Positions 35,437 through 46,771 of a stretch of 64,000 bases of DNA are shown one piece after another. The stretch covers positions 1 to 64,000 of the forward strand of contig ONPU01000001.1 of assembly GCA_900319795.1 (NCBI GenBank), in the 5' to 3' direction. The notes below the pieces were generated by a model that searched no databases, had not been told where the DNA came from, and saw nothing but the letters and a program-made list of their open reading frames with translations. Made by a program: the position numbers and the translations under genes. The stretch comes from an uncultured Eubacteriales bacterium (GTDB lineage: Bacteria; Bacillota; Clostridia; Lachnospirales; Lachnospiraceae). Within the stretch, counting starts at the first letter, position 1. The number at the start of each line of letters is the position of its first letter.

Positions 35437-36119
35437 TACCGGATCTGGGAAGAATAGAAGAACATCTGGGATATCATTTTCATAATAAGCACCTGCTTCT
35501 GGAAGCGTTGACACATACGTCGTATGTGAATGAACATCCGGATGAGGGCGTTTCCCACAATGAAAGACTGGAATTCTTAGGTGACGCGATTCTGGAAGCG
35601 ATTTCCTCCGAATACCTGTTCAGGGAGTATCCCGAACTTGACGAAGGACAGCTTTCGAAGATGAGAGCCTCCATGGTCTGCGAATCGTCCCTTGCCAAAT
35701 GCGCGGGCCGGTTCGGACTCGATCAGTATTTGAGGCTCGGAAACGGTGAAGAGCATCTGGGAGGGAGAAAGAAGCCGTCCATTATTTCTGACGCGATGGA
35801 AGCCGTGATCGGAGCGGTCTATCTGGACAGCGGGGCGGAATGTGTGACGGAAGTCGTAAAGAGGCTGATTCTTCTGGATCTGAAGCCTTCGGAACTGTTT
35901 AAGGACAACAAGACCCGGCTCCAGGAAGTACTGCAGTCAGGCGGCGGAAACTGTCCCTCATATGAACTGCTCGCGGAATCCGGTCCGGATCACGCGAAAC
36001 AGTTTGAGATGGGCGTTTATCTGAACGGAGAACTGATCGGAAAAGGGAAGGGCAACAGCAAGAAGAGGGCGGCTCAGGCTGCCGCGGCGGATGCGCTGTC
36101 CCGCATCGAAGTGAAATAA
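35433..36119 (+). CDS. rnc: Ribonuclease III
   Basis: RNase III cuts double-stranded RNA, including the rRNA precursor. The 228-residue product has the catalytic signature HNERLEFLGDAILE near residue 41 and a C-terminal double-stranded-RNA-binding domain (about 155-226, ending GKGKGNSKKRAAQAAAADAL). The ATG overlaps the plsX stop (ATGA). smc follows after 27 nt, as in most Firmicutes. Confidence 0.97.
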   Translation: MIPDLGRIEEHLGYHFHNKHLLLEALTHTSYVNEHPDEGVSHNERLEFLGDAILEAISSEYLFREYPELDEGQLSKMRASMVCESSLAKCAGRFGLDQYLRLGNGEEHLGGRKKPSIISDAMEAVIGAVYLDSGAECVTEVVKRLILLDLKPSELFKDNKTRLQEVLQSGGGNCPSYELLAESGPDHAKQFEMGVYLNGELIGKGKGNSKKRAAQAAAADALSRIEVK

Positions 36120-36146
36120 AAGAGAAAACCGGGAAAAAGGAACAGT

Positions 36147-39100
36147 ATGTATTTAAAATCAATCGAGGTCCAGGGCTTTAAATCATTCGCCAACAAGCTG
36201 ACCTTTGAATTTCAGGAAGGCATCACCGGCATCGTCGGACCGAACGGAAGCGGGAAGTCCAATGTCGCGGACGCTGTTCGCTGGGTGCTTGGAGAACAGA
36301 GCGCCAAACAGCTGAGAGGCGGACAGATGCAGGACGTCATTTTCGCCGGGACCGAGACCCGGAAGGCGCAGGGATTTGCTTCCGTGGCGATTACATTTGA
36401 CAACAGTGACCATGTGCTGGATGTCGATTATGAAGAAGTGACCGTAACAAGACGGCTCTACAGATCCGGAGAGAGTGAATATATCATCAACGGGTCGCAG
36501 GTCCGTCTTAAAGATATACAGGAGATTTTCTACGATACCGGAATCGGCCAGGAGGGCTATTCGATTATCGGACAGGGACAGATCGACCGGATCCTTTCGG
36601 GAAAAGCGGAAGAGCGCCGGGAACTGTTCGATGAAGCCGCGGGTATCGTGAAATTCAAAAAGAGAAAACGTGAAGCGTTAAGGAAGCTCGATCATGAGCA
36701 CCAGAATCTTCTGCGCGTCAATGATATTCTCGAAGAACTGACGTCCAGAGTAGGGCCTTTGAAGAAACAGTCGGAAGCGGCCCGGATCTATCTGGATCGG
36801 AAAGAGGAACTGAAAAAGCAGGAAATAGCGCTTTTTGTCATTGAGGAGACCCGGACGGAACATCTCCTCAACGAGCTGTGCCAAAAACTGGAAGCCGCCG
36901 AAACGGAACTGGGTGAAGCCGGTGAGGCCTACGAGGAGACCCGCAAGGAATATGAAGAGATTGAAAAGCAGCTCGAGGAACTCGAAGAGGGAATCGGTAC
37001 CCTGCAGGAATCTTCTTCAAAAGAAGCCGTCATAAGGCAGCAGCTGATCGGCCAGATTGAACTTCTGAACGAGCAGATCCGCGCCGTAGAGGTGAAAAAG
37101 GAACAGCAGTTAAAACGCAAGGAACAGATTGCTTCCGATATTGAAAGAAATAACGCTGAAATCCAAAGCAGAAACGCGGAGAATGAAGCTGAGGCTGAAA
37201 ATGAGGAGCAGGTGATCGCCGAAGAGGAAAAAGAGGCGGCTGCACTCAAAGCTCTGGACGAGCAGATCAGCGAGACCGTTCACGCCATCGACCTTGCGAA
37301 AAATAAAGTGATCCGCGTCCTCAATGACCGCGCGCAGGTCAGGGGAAAAGGCCAGCGTTATGATACAATGCTGGAGCAGATGGAGATCCGCAGATCCGAG
37401 ATCAGTGCCCGTCTTCTGAAACTCAAAGACGAAGAGGACACGTATGCCGAAGAGGCCCGGAAGAACCGGGAAGAGGCGGATGCTCTGTCGAAAGAAATCG
37501 ACCGTCTGGGTGAGGAAGAAGCAAGTACAGATGAGACGCTGACTCTTCTGAGAACGGAGATGGGCGAGATCCATCAAAGGCTGGATGAGGCTACGACGTC
37601 CTATCACAGGGACTCCTCCAGACTGGAATCGCTGAAGGCGATGGCAGAACACTACGACGGGTACGGAAACGGCATCCGCCGGATCATGGAACAGAAAAAG
37701 CGCAATCCGGGGATTAAAGGGGTTGTCGCGGATCTGATTGACTCTCCCGCGGAATACGAACTCGCGATCGAGACGGCGCTCGGCGGAAGTATCCGGAATA
37801 TCGTGACGGACAATGAGGCAACCGCCAAATATCTGATCGAATACCTGAAGACAAACCGCTTCGGCAGAGCGACGTTCCTGCCGCTTACAAGCATCAAGGG
37901 CAGGCCGTTTACAAAACCGGAAGCTCTTTCGGAGCCGGGTGTCATCGGCATCGCCGCCGACCTCGTGGAAACCGAAGAGGAATACAGTGAACTGAAGAGC
38001 TATCTCCTCGGCAGGATCCTCGTTGTCGACCATATCGACCACGCGATCGCGATCGGCAGAAAGTACCGCCACAGCATCTATATGGTGACGCTTCAGGGCG
38101 AATCCTTCTCGCCGGGCGGCTCCATCACAGGCGGCGCATTTAAAAATACAGACAATCTGCTTGGCAGAAAGAGAGAGATTGAAGAACTCGAACACTCTAC
38201 TGTTTCACTTCGGAAGGAAACCGAGAAGTTAAGAGAGTCGATCGAGAATAAGAAACAGGAACGAAACCGCTTAAGGGAAGAAGTCTCCCAAAAAGGCGAG
38301 GAAATCCAGCATCTCAGGATCCGTATGAACACGGTTGAGATGAACAGGAGGCAGGCGGACGAGCAGCTGCAGCTTCTTCAGATCGATGCCAATGCCCTGA
38401 TGAGGGAGGCGGACGAGATCCGGATGCAGATCGAAGACGTCACGAGAAGAAACAGCAGCAACGAGCAGACGCTGGCCGAATCCATGGACCTCGAACAGGA
38501 AGTGAACGAAGAAGCCGAGAACCTGAAGAAACAGGAAGCGGAGCTTCGAAAGAAGAGGGACGAACAGGCAAAGCTTCTGGAGGAAATCCACCTTCGTTCG
38601 CTGAGCATTTCCGAAAAACGCAACTTCCGCAACGAGAACCTGAAGCGTATGCACCGCGAACTTAAGGCCTTGCAGGAGGAACTGGAACTTCTCAATCAGG
38701 AAATCGACGAAGGCCTCAAGGAGAAAGAATCCAAGGAACAGCAGATCCGGGAAGTGGAACTGACTGTTGATGCCGCTACAAAAAAAGCGGAAGAAGATGA
38801 GGCGAAGAAGGCCGGACTGATCGAAGAAAAGAACAGGCTTTCCGCGGATCATAAAGAATTCTTCGAAAAGCGGGACGAGCTCATGCAGCGCATGAACCTT
38901 CTGGATAAGGAAGTCTACCGGCTCGGTTCCCAGAAGGAAAAGGCTTCGGAAGGACGCGAGGAACGAAGCGCCTATATGTGGGAGGAATATTCTCTTACAC
39001 CAAGTGAAGTGAGAGCGCTGTCTCCTGACGTAAAGGATGAAGACCGCGGGCAGATCCGGAAGCAGATTTCCGGACTGAAGAGCGAAATCAAGGGTCTTGG

Positions 39101-39707
39101 CAATATCAACGTCAACGCGATCGAAGAGTATAAAGAGGTGTCGGAGCGCTATGAGTTCCTGACAGCCCAGCACGAGGACCTGATCCGTTCCGAGGATACC
39201 CTGACCGGGATCATCACCGAACTCGACGAGGGGATGAGGAGACAGTTCTCTGAGAAGTTCGCAGAGATCCGTACGGAATTCGACCAGGCATTTCAGGAAC
39301 TCTTCGGAGGCGGACACGGGACGATCGACATCGACCCGAACGCGGATATCCTCGACGCGTCCATCAGCATTATCGCTCATCCGCCCGGAAAGAAGCTTCA
39401 GAATATGATGCAGCTGTCCGGCGGGGAAAAGGCGCTGACCGCGATCGCGTTGCTTTTCGCGATCCAGAACCTGAAGCCTTCTCCATTCTGTCTTCTGGAT
39501 GAGATCGAGGCGGCTCTGGATGAGAGCAATGTAGGCCATTTTGCCGAATATCTGCACAAGTTGACAAAGAATACGCAATTTATTATCATTACGCACAGAC
39601 GCGGAACCATGACTTCCTGTGACCGTCTCTATGGCATTACGATGCAGGAAAAAGGCGTATCGGCGCTGGTTTCCGTCAATCTGATCGAAGACAAGCTTTC
39701 GAAGTAA
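36147..39707 (+). CDS. smc: Chromosome segregation protein SMC
   Basis: SMC forms condensin dimers that organise the chromosome with ScpA/ScpB. The 1186-residue product has the Walker A GPNGSGKSN (residues 31-39), a long coiled coil (about 170-500), a hinge (about 505-660, with VVADLIDSPAEYELAIETALGG split over it), a second coiled coil (about 670-1020), the ABC signature LSGGEKALTA near 1090 and a Walker B in FCLLDEIEAALD. It is normal length. scpA and scpB are not in the window. AAAAAGGAAC precedes the ATG. Confidence 0.98.
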   Translation: MYLKSIEVQGFKSFANKLTFEFQEGITGIVGPNGSGKSNVADAVRWVLGEQSAKQLRGGQMQDVIFAGTETRKAQGFASVAITFDNSDHVLDVDYEEVTVTRRLYRSGESEYIINGSQVRLKDIQEIFYDTGIGQEGYSIIGQGQIDRILSGKAEERRELFDEAAGIVKFKKRKREALRKLDHEHQNLLRVNDILEELTSRVGPLKKQSEAARIYLDRKEELKKQEIALFVIEETRTEHLLNELCQKLEAAETELGEAGEAYEETRKEYEEIEKQLEELEEGIGTLQESSSKEAVIRQQLIGQIELLNEQIRAVEVKKEQQLKRKEQIASDIERNNAEIQSRNAENEAEAENEEQVIAEEEKEAAALKALDEQISETVHAIDLAKNKVIRVLNDRAQVRGKGQRYDTMLEQMEIRRSEISARLLKLKDEEDTYAEEARKNREEADALSKEIDRLGEEEASTDETLTLLRTEMGEIHQRLDEATTSYHRDSSRLESLKAMAEHYDGYGNGIRRIMEQKKRNPGIKGVVADLIDSPAEYELAIETALGGSIRNIVTDNEATAKYLIEYLKTNRFGRATFLPLTSIKGRPFTKPEALSEPGVIGIAADLVETEEEYSELKSYLLGRILVVDHIDHAIAIGRKYRHSIYMVTLQGESFSPGGSITGGAFKNTDNLLGRKREIEELEHSTVSLRKETEKLRESIENKKQERNRLREEVSQKGEEIQHLRIRMNTVEMNRRQADEQLQLLQIDANALMREADEIRMQIEDVTRRNSSNEQTLAESMDLEQEVNEEAENLKKQEAELRKKRDEQAKLLEEIHLRSLSISEKRNFRNENLKRMHRELKALQEELELLNQEIDEGLKEKESKEQQIREVELTVDAATKKAEEDEAKKAGLIEEKNRLSADHKEFFEKRDELMQRMNLLDKEVYRLGSQKEKASEGREERSAYMWEEYSLTPSEVRALSPDVKDEDRGQIRKQISGLKSEIKGLGNINVNAIEEYKEVSERYEFLTAQHEDLIRSEDTLTGIITELDEGMRRQFSEKFAEIRTEFDQAFQELFGGGHGTIDIDPNADILDASISIIAHPPGKKLQNMMQLSGGEKALTAIALLFAIQNLKPSPFCLLDEIEAALDESNVGHFAEYLHKLTKNTQFIIITHRRGTMTSCDRLYGITMQEKGVSALVSVNLIEDKLSK

Positions 39708-39740
39708 AACACTTCACGCTGTGTATAAAGGAGCGGACAT

Positions 39741-40667
39741 ATGGGATTTTTTGACAGACTTCGCGGCGGCCTGAAGAAGACTCAGGTTGTACTTGTAAGA
39801 GGGATCGACGATGTCATGGCCCGCCATGACCGGATCGACGAGGATTTTTATGACGACCTGGAAGAGATCATGATCAAAGGCGACGTCGGCGTTCATACGA
39901 CGGAAGAAATTCTCGACGAGCTCAGGGATATCGTCAGCGAGCGGAGAATCAAAAACCCCTCGGACTGCGGCGATGTTCTCATTGAGCTGATCAGAGACAG
40001 AATGAAGACCTGCGAAGCGGATTATGCCTTTGAAAATGAAAAATCCGCCGTTCTTGTCATCGGCGTCAACGGAGCGGGAAAGACGACTTCCGTCGGGAAA
40101 CTGGCTTCGATCTATAAAAACAGAAAAAAGAAAGTCATTATGGCAGCCGCGGATACCTACAGAGCCGCTGCCAATGAGCAGCTTGCCGAATGGGCCAAAA
40201 GAGCCGGCGTCCAGCTCATCAGCGGGCAGGACGGCGCGGATCCGGGATCGGTCGTGTATGACGCGATCGCGGCTTCCAAGGCGCGTGACGCGGACATTCT
40301 CCTCATCGATACGGCAGGAAGACTTCACAACAAGAAAAACCTGATGAACGAGCTTCATAAACTCTATCGGATTCTGGAAAAGGAGTATCCGGAGGCACGG
40401 CGCGAGACACTGCTTGTTCTCGACGGTACGACCGGACAGAATGCCCTTATTCAGGCGAAGGAATTCTCTGAAGTGGCGGATGTGACCGGCATTATTCTTA
40501 CGAAACTGGACGGCACACCGAAAGGCGGAATCGCGGTCGCGATTCAGTCCGAACTCGGTATTCCGATCAAGTACATCGGTGTCGGTGAATCCGTGGAGGA
40601 TATGCAGAAGTTTAACGCTGATGAATTTGTGGACGCGCTGTTTGAACCTACTTACAAAAACAAATGA
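39741..40667 (+). CDS. ftsY: SRP receptor FtsY
   Basis: FtsY is the membrane receptor of the signal recognition particle. The 308-residue product is the short Gram-positive form, just the NG domain, with [16 protein letters not shown] (G1), [13 protein letters not shown] (G3) and [10 protein letters not shown] (G4). There is no acidic A domain. Its partner ffh is at 52859. It follows smc by 33 nt and overlaps the activase gene by 4 nt (ATGA). Confidence 0.97.
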   Translation: MGFFDRLRGGLKKTQVVLVRGIDDVMARHDRIDEDFYDDLEEIMIKGDVGVHTTEEILDELRDIVSERRIKNPSDCGDVLIELIRDRMKTCEADYAFENEKSAVLVIGVNGAGKTTSVGKLASIYKNRKKKVIMAAADTYRAAANEQLAEWAKRAGVQLISGQDGADPGSVVYDAIAASKARDADILLIDTAGRLHNKKNLMNELHKLYRILEKEYPEARRETLLVLDGTTGQNALIQAKEFSEVADVTGIILTKLDGTPKGGIAVAIQSELGIPIKYIGVGESVEDMQKFNADEFVDALFEPTYKNK

Positions 40668-43600
40668 AAGACATGCAAAAAGGAAATTTATTGCTGGGCA
40701 TAGACATCGGTTCCACGACCGTCAAGATTGCCCTTATAAATGAAAAAAATGAACTGCTGTTCTCGGACTACAGGAGGCATTATGCGGAAATACAGCAAAC
40801 CGCAGCCGCTCTGATCCGGGAGGCATATGAAGAAGCCGGTGATGTGACAGTATCACCGGCTATTACGGGTTCGGGGGGTCTTACGCTTGCCAGACATCTG
40901 AATGTCGCATTTGTTCAGGAAGTGGAAGCGGTCGCGGATGCCCTGAAGCAGTTCTGCCCCGAGACGGATGTCGCGATCGAGCTCGGCGGAGAAGACGCGA
41001 AGATCATCTATTTTGAAAATGGAACGATCGAACAGAGAATGAACGGAATCTGCGCCGGAGGCACGGGAAGTTTCATCGATCAGATGGCGGACCTTCTCCA
41101 GACAGACGCTGCCGGACTCAACGAATACGCGAAAGGCTATTCCGCGATTTATCCGATCGCGGCCCGGTGCGGAGTCTTCGCGAAGACCGATATTCAGCCT
41201 CTGATCAATGAGGGCGCGACGAGAGAGGATCTGTCCGCGTCCATTTTCCAGGCGGTCTGCAATCAGACCATATCGGGCCTCGCCTGCGGAAAGCCGATCC
41301 GGGGGCATGTCGCGTTCCTCGGAGGGCCGCTTCATTTCCTGGATCAGCTTCGGGAAAGCTATATCCGGACGCTGCACCTGGACAGCGAGCATGCGATTAT
41401 TCCGAAACACTCCCATCTTTTCGCCGCGTGCGGAGCTGCCATGAACGCGCAGGAAGCCGCGGAAAATGAAGCGCGGATGAACGAGACGGTCTATCATCCT
41501 GGCGATGAGAAGGTGACGTTAAGCGCCATTATGAAACGCCTGGAAAACGGCGTGGAAATGGAATTCGAAGTAAACCGGATGAATCCGCTGTTTTCTTCGA
41601 AGGAAGAGTATGACCGTTTCCGTGAACGCCAGGACCGCTATAAGGTGGAGAAAGCGGATTTCTCTTCTTATAAGGGCAAGGCTTATCTCGGTATCGACGC
41701 CGGATCGACAACGACGAAGACGGCCCTGATTTCCGAAGACGGAAAACTTCTTTACTCATTTTATGACAATAACCACGGCGATCCGCTGGCAACGTCCATC
41801 CGCGCCATAGAGGAGACCTATGAGCATATGCCGGAAGGAGTGGAGATCGCGGGAGCCTGCTCGACCGGATACGGAGAAGCCCTCATCAAGGCGGCGCTCC
41901 TTCTGGATGAAGGTGAGGTCGAAACGATCTCACACTATTACGCCGCGAAGTTTTTCGATCCCGAAGTGGACTGCATCCTGGACATCGGCGGTCAGGACAT
42001 GAAATGCATCCGAATCCGGGATCACGCCGTCGACGATGTCATGCTGAACGAGGCCTGTTCCTCCGGCTGCGGAAGCTTTATCGAGAATTTCGCGAAGACA
42101 CTCAATTATAAGGTAGAGGACTTCGCTAAAGCCGCGTGCTTTGCTGAGCATCCGATCGATCTCGGTACACGCTGCACGGTTTTCATGAATTCAAAAGTGA
42201 AGCAGGCGCAGAAGGAAGGCGCGTCGGTCGCGGATATTTCGGCCGGACTTGCCTATTCGGTCATTAAAAACGCGCTCTATAAAGTCATCAAGGTGTCGGA
42301 TGCCTCCGAACTCGGAAATAATATCGTGGTTCAGGGCGGAACCTTTTACAATGATGCCGTTCTCCGTGCGTTCGAGCTGATCGCGGATACGGAAGTCATC
42401 CGGCCGGATATCGCCGGCATCATGGGTGCTTTCGGCGCTGCATTGATCGCGAAGGAAAGGGCAGTGGAAGGACAGCCTTCCTCCATGCTCTCCATTGACA
42501 GAATCCGCGCGTTCCGCTATTCGACGTCCATGACACACTGCCGCGGGTGCACCAATGCCTGCCGCCTGACGGTCAATCAGTTCCCGGGCGGCAGAAAATA
42601 CATTTCCGGAAACCGCTGCGAACGGGGAATCGGAAAACAGAAAAACAAGGACAACCTGCCGAACCTCTATGACTACAAGTATAAGAGGATCTTCGGGTAT
42701 GAGCCTTTAAGAGGAGACCGCGCGCCCAGAGGAAAGATCGGCATCCCGCGCGTTCTCAATATCTATGAAAATTATCCGCTCTGGTTCACGTTCTTTACGG
42801 AACTGGGCTATGAGGTGGTGCTGTCTCCGACATCCACGCATGCGCTCTATGAACTCGGCATCGAATCGATTCCGAGTGAGTCGGAGTGCTATCCGGCTAA
42901 ACTCGCGCACGGACATGTGACATGGCTGATCCGGCAGGGGATCAAAAAGATCTGGTACCCCTGCATTCCGTATGAGCGAAATGAATTCCCGGACGCCGTC
43001 AACCATTACAACTGTCCGATCGTGACAAGCTATGCCGAAAATATCAAAAACAATGTCGATGAGCTGAAGGATCCTTCCTTTACGTTTATGAATCCGTTCC
43101 TTGCGCTGACAAGCGAGGAGATTTTTACAAAAAGAATGAGGGAGTATTTCAGCGATCTTCCGAAAGACGAAGTGCTCCGTGCCGCGCATCTGGCCTGGGT
43201 GGAGCAGTCCCGCGCAAGGAGGGACATCGAAAGGAAGGGCGAAGAGACCCTGAAATATCTGGAGGAGACCGGCCGTCACGGCATTGTCCTCGCGGGCCGT
43301 CCCTATCATATTGACCCCGAGATCAATCACGGAATTCCCGAGCTGATCAACAGCTACGGAATGGCGGTTCTGACCGAAGACTCCATTTCCCATCTCGGCG
43401 TCATTGACCGGCCTTTACGCGTACAGGATCAGTGGATGTATCATTCCCGCCTTTACGCGGCAGCCTCCTATATCCGGACAAGGAATGATCTGGACATCAT
43501 TCAGCTCAATTCCTTCGGATGCGGCGTGGACGCCGTCACGACAGACGAAGTGCAGGAGATTATGACCGGAAGCGGCCGGATCTATACCTGCCTGAAAATC

Positions 43601-44956
43601 GATGAAGTCAACAATCTGGGCGCCGCCCGGATCCGGGTGCGGTCCCTTCTCGCGGCCATCCGCGTCCGCAAGCAGACGAAGCCGGAAACAACGGTTCAGA
43701 GTACGGCATTTGACAGAGTGGTATTTACGGAGGAGATGAGGAAAACCTATACGATCCTCTGCCCGCAGATGTCGCCGATTCATTTCCGGCTGCTTGAAGA
43801 GTCCTTCAATTCCGAGGGTTATAACTTCGTGATTCTCGGAAATGATAACCGCGAGGCGATTGATACGGGACTTCAGTATGTCAATAATGACGCCTGCTAT
43901 CCGTCTCTTATTGTGGTCGGACAGATCATGGCCGCCCTTAAATCCGGAAAATATGATCTGGACAGGACTGCGGTGATCATTTCCCAGACCGGAGGCGGCT
44001 GCCGCGCGTCAAACTATATCGCGTTCATCAGAAGAGCCCTTAAAAAGGCGGATATGGCCCATATACCGGTTCTTTCGCTGAACTTCAACGGTTTTGAGCC
44101 GCAGCCGGGCTTCAAGATTACGCTGCGCATGCTGATCAAAGCGGTCTATGCGGTGGAGCTTGGCGACATCCTTATGAAATGCCTGTACCGCATGAGACCG
44201 TACGAGGCGGTGAAGGGCTCGGCCAATAAGCTTTATGAAAAATGGGACCGCCGCGCGAGAGCATTCCTTAAGGGATCCATCAACTACAGGACCTATGTAC
44301 AGCTGTGCAAAAGCATCATCCATGAATTTGATATTCTTCCCGTAACGGGAGAGATCAAGCCGCGCGTCGGAATTGTCGGGGAAATCCTCGTCAAGTTCTC
44401 GCCTACCGCGAATAACCACCTGGTGGAACTGCTCGAGCGGGAAGGCGCGGAAGCGGTCGTGCCGGATCTGCTGGATTTCTTCCAGTACAGCTTCTACAAC
44501 GCGAATTTCAAATCCGAACAGCTCGGATATGGAAAAGCCTATAAGATGAAAATGAACGCGGCTGTGCATGCCGTGGATCTTCTCCGGTCGGCGGCCGCGA
44601 AAGAGTTCCGCAAATCGAAGCATTTTACTCCGCCCGCGGATATCGCGCATCTGGCTGAGGACGCGTCTTCGATCGTATCCAACGGCAACCAGACCGGTGA
44701 GGGCTGGTTCCTGACCGGAGAGATGCTGGAGCTCATTGAAGACGGCGTTCCGAATATTGTCTGCATCCAGCCGTTTGCCTGCCTGCCGAACCATATCGTC
44801 GGGAAAGGCGTCATCAAGGAGATCCGCAGGCAGCATCCGAATGCCAACATTGTGGCCGTGGACTATGACCCCGGCGCTTCCGAAGTGAATCAGCTCAACA
44901 GGATCAAGCTTATGATGAGCACAGCGAGAAGACAGATTCGTATGAGGGAAGCATAA
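40664..44956 (+). CDS. Giant BadF/HgdC-type (2-hydroxyacyl-CoA dehydratase activase-like) protein
   Basis: The 1430-residue protein has two ASKHA ATPase domains in tandem, beginning [16 protein letters not shown] (about 9-24) and [17 protein letters not shown] (near 343), each followed by its own Cys-containing loops: [10 protein letters not shown] and ARCGVFAKT in the first, [12 protein letters not shown] and [10 protein letters not shown] in the second, matching the cysteines that hold the bridging [4Fe-4S] cluster in HgdC. A DUF2229-type region starts around 625 ([11 protein letters not shown], then the [17 protein letters not shown] block) and the C-terminal half resembles dehydratase subunits. 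Activases drive low-potential electron transfer to dehydratases, but no substrate genes are adjacent. The start overlaps ftsY (ATGA). Confidence 0.85.
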   Translation: MKDMQKGNLLLGIDIGSTTVKIALINEKNELLFSDYRRHYAEIQQTAAALIREAYEEAGDVTVSPAITGSGGLTLARHLNVAFVQEVEAVADALKQFCPETDVAIELGGEDAKIIYFENGTIEQRMNGICAGGTGSFIDQMADLLQTDAAGLNEYAKGYSAIYPIAARCGVFAKTDIQPLINEGATREDLSASIFQAVCNQTISGLACGKPIRGHVAFLGGPLHFLDQLRESYIRTLHLDSEHAIIPKHSHLFAACGAAMNAQEAAENEARMNETVYHPGDEKVTLSAIMKRLENGVEMEFEVNRMNPLFSSKEEYDRFRERQDRYKVEKADFSSYKGKAYLGIDAGSTTTKTALISEDGKLLYSFYDNNHGDPLATSIRAIEETYEHMPEGVEIAGACSTGYGEALIKAALLLDEGEVETISHYYAAKFFDPEVDCILDIGGQDMKCIRIRDHAVDDVMLNEACSSGCGSFIENFAKTLNYKVEDFAKAACFAEHPIDLGTRCTVFMNSKVKQAQKEGASVADISAGLAYSVIKNALYKVIKVSDASELGNNIVVQGGTFYNDAVLRAFELIADTEVIRPDIAGIMGAFGAALIAKERAVEGQPSSMLSIDRIRAFRYSTSMTHCRGCTNACRLTVNQFPGGRKYISGNRCERGIGKQKNKDNLPNLYDYKYKRIFGYEPLRGDRAPRGKIGIPRVLNIYENYPLWFTFFTELGYEVVLSPTSTHALYELGIESIPSESECYPAKLAHGHVTWLIRQGIKKIWYPCIPYERNEFPDAVNHYNCPIVTSYAENIKNNVDELKDPSFTFMNPFLALTSEEIFTKRMREYFSDLPKDEVLRAAHLAWVEQSRARRDIERKGEETLKYLEETGRHGIVLAGRPYHIDPEINHGIPELINSYGMAVLTEDSISHLGVIDRPLRVQDQWMYHSRLYAAASYIRTRNDLDIIQLNSFGCGVDAVTTDEVQEIMTGSGRIYTCLKIDEVNNLGAARIRVRSLLAAIRVRKQTKPETTVQSTAFDRVVFTEEMRKTYTILCPQMSPIHFRLLEESFNSEGYNFVILGNDNREAIDTGLQYVNNDACYPSLIVVGQIMAALKSGKYDLDRTAVIISQTGGGCRASNYIAFIRRALKKADMAHIPVLSLNFNGFEPQPGFKITLRMLIKAVYAVELGDILMKCLYRMRPYEAVKGSANKLYEKWDRRARAFLKGSINYRTYVQLCKSIIHEFDILPVTGEIKPRVGIVGEILVKFSPTANNHLVELLEREGAEAVVPDLLDFFQYSFYNANFKSEQLGYGKAYKMKMNAAVHAVDLLRSAAAKEFRKSKHFTPPADIAHLAEDASSIVSNGNQTGEGWFLTGEMLELIEDGVPNIVCIQPFACLPNHIVGKGVIKEIRRQHPNANIVAVDYDPGASEVNQLNRIKLMMSTARRQIRMREA

Positions 44957-44978
44957 AATATGAAAGGAAATGGTGCCT

Positions 44979-46139
44979 ATGAGGTATGAAATCCTCCGGA
45001 CGGAGGGGAAGGCCAAACGTGCCCGCATGACGACGGTGCACGGAACCGTCGAGACACCGGTTTTTATGAATGTCGGGACCGTGGCGGCCATAAAGGGAGG
45101 GATCTCCTCACCGGAACTGGCGGAACTCGGCGCCCAGATCGAGCTGTGCAACACCTATCATCTGCACGTACGTCCGGGTGACGAGGTGGTAAAGGAAATG
45201 GGCGGCCTTCACAAGTTCATGAACTGGAAGAGGCCCATCCTTACGGATTCCGGAGGATTCCAGGTCTTTTCCCTGGCAAAGCTGAGAAAAATCAAAGAAG
45301 AAGGCGTGCGTTTTCATTCCCATGTGGACGGCCGTATCATTTTTATGGGGCCGGAAGAGAGTATGAGAATCCAGTCCAATCTGGGATCCACGATCGCGAT
45401 GGCATTTGACGAATGTCCGAACGCGCTTGCCGATAGAGATTACGTTCAGGAGTCGGTGGATCGGACGACCCGGTGGCTTGTCCGCTGTAAGGAGGAAATG
45501 GCAAGGCTGAACGCCCTTCCGGACACCGTGAATCCCCATCAGCTTTTGTTCGGAATTAATCAGGGAGCGATCATCGATGATATCCGGATCAGGCACGCCG
45601 AGGAGATCTCGGAACTCGATCTGGACGGCTACGCGGTGGGAGGCCTCGCGGTCGGCGAGACCCATGAAGAGATGTATCATATTCTGGATCAGGTGGTCCC
45701 GCATCTGCCGAAGGAAAAGCCAACCTATCTGATGGGCGTCGGTACACCGGCCAACATTCTGGAAGGTGTCGAACGGGGCGTGGATTTCTTCGACTGCGTT
45801 TATCCGTCGAGGAACGGCCGTCACGGCCATGTCTATACGGACGAGGGACATCTGAATCTGTTCAACGCTCAGTATGAGAGAGATCCGAGGCCGATTTCCG
45901 AAAACTGCGGCTGCCCGGCCTGCAGGAATCATTCCAGGGCCTATATCCGCCATCTCTTAAAGAGCGGCGAGATGCTCGGCATGCGGCTGTGCGTAATTCA
46001 TAACCTCTGGTATTACAATCATCTGATGGAAGAAATCCGTGATGCCCTTGACCGGGGATGCTTTGCGGAATATAAGAAGAAAAAAATGGAAGGGTTTGCG
46101 GCCCATCCCGTTCACAACCGCGTTATGCGGCCCCGATGA
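44979..46139 (+). CDS. tgt: Queuine tRNA-ribosyltransferase
   Basis: Tgt exchanges the wobble guanine of GUN anticodons for preQ1. The 386-residue product has DSGGFQVFSL, the nucleophile region, GGLAVGE, and the zinc cluster CGCPACRNHS followed by a His in VIHNL. An ATG at 44970 lies 9 nt upstream, but AAAGGA at 44963-44968 has good spacing only for the ATG at 44979, and the latter matches the family N-terminus MRYEILRT. No preQ1 synthesis genes are present. yajC follows, the usual partner. Confidence 0.95.
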   Translation: MRYEILRTEGKAKRARMTTVHGTVETPVFMNVGTVAAIKGGISSPELAELGAQIELCNTYHLHVRPGDEVVKEMGGLHKFMNWKRPILTDSGGFQVFSLAKLRKIKEEGVRFHSHVDGRIIFMGPEESMRIQSNLGSTIAMAFDECPNALADRDYVQESVDRTTRWLVRCKEEMARLNALPDTVNPHQLLFGINQGAIIDDIRIRHAEEISELDLDGYAVGGLAVGETHEEMYHILDQVVPHLPKEKPTYLMGVGTPANILEGVERGVDFFDCVYPSRNGRHGHVYTDEGHLNLFNAQYERDPRPISENCGCPACRNHSRAYIRHLLKSGEMLGMRLCVIHNLWYYNHLMEEIRDALDRGCFAEYKKKKMEGFAAHPVHNRVMRPR

Positions 46140-46167
46140 GGCTTTTTCAAGCTTCGTCAGGTTCCAC

Positions 46168-46196
46168 TTGCGGTCGGTTTTTATAAAGTGTATCAT
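46168..46196 (+). promoter_or_regulatory. Promoter of yajC
   Basis: TTGCGG at 46168-46173 and TATCAT at 46191-46196 with a 17-nt spacer. Confidence 0.5.
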
Positions 46197-46267
46197 AGGA
46201 TTTGAGTCACCTGATTTCAAGGATAGGGTGATTTGACTTTTGAAAGGAACATGAAGGAGATTTTAGT

Positions 46268-46663
46268 ATGATAGTGATGACACAAACTGCCAGTATGGCA
46301 GGCGGAACCGCAACGATGTTGATCTGGCTGGTCGTGATGGTCGCGATTATGTACTTCCTGATGATCCGTCCGCAGAGAAAGGAACAGAGCAGGGTCAGCG
46401 CGATGCTGAATGACATGGCCGTCGGTGACAGCGTTGTCACGACAAGCGGATTCTACGGCGTGATTCTCGATATCACGGACGACGACGTGATCGTGGAATT
46501 CGGAAACAACAAGAACTGCAGAATCCCCATGAGGAAAACCGCGATCGCTGAGGTAGAGAAAGCCGATGCCGGATACGGGACTTCCGAGACAACTGAAGCG
46601 AAAACCGAAGCAAAGGCTGAGAAAAAAGGCCTGTTCGGCAAAAAGAAAGATTCTGAAGAATAA
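46268..46663 (+). CDS. yajC: Preprotein translocase subunit YajC
   Basis: YajC is an accessory subunit of the SecDF translocase. The 131-residue product has one membrane helix (about 16-36), followed by MIRPQRKEQSRV and GDSVVTTSGFYGVI, the conserved soluble block. The C-terminal third is a basic/acidic low-complexity tail (AKTEAKAEKKGLFGKKK) longer than in typical YajC. GAAGGAGA precedes the ATG. It is expressed from its own promoter after tgt. secD and secF are not in the window. Confidence 0.93.
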   Translation: MIVMTQTASMAGGTATMLIWLVVMVAIMYFLMIRPQRKEQSRVSAMLNDMAVGDSVVTTSGFYGVILDITDDDVIVEFGNNKNCRIPMRKTAIAEVEKADAGYGTSETTEAKTEAKAEKKGLFGKKKDSEE

Positions 46664-46676
46664 TGATCTTCATTAT

Positions 46677-46701
46677 AAGCTTCATCCCGTGGATGAAGCT
46701 T
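46677..46701. repeat. Perfect hairpin after yajC
   Basis: AAGCTTCATCC at 46677-46687 and GGATGAAGCTT at 46691-46701 pair around a CGT loop. There is no proper T run, so termination is uncertain. Confidence 0.45.
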
Positions 46702-46771
46702 TGATGCTGTTCCGGGAGAAGAATCATATCCGGGGCGTAAGATAGATGAATAAGGGAGGAGACAGATTATT

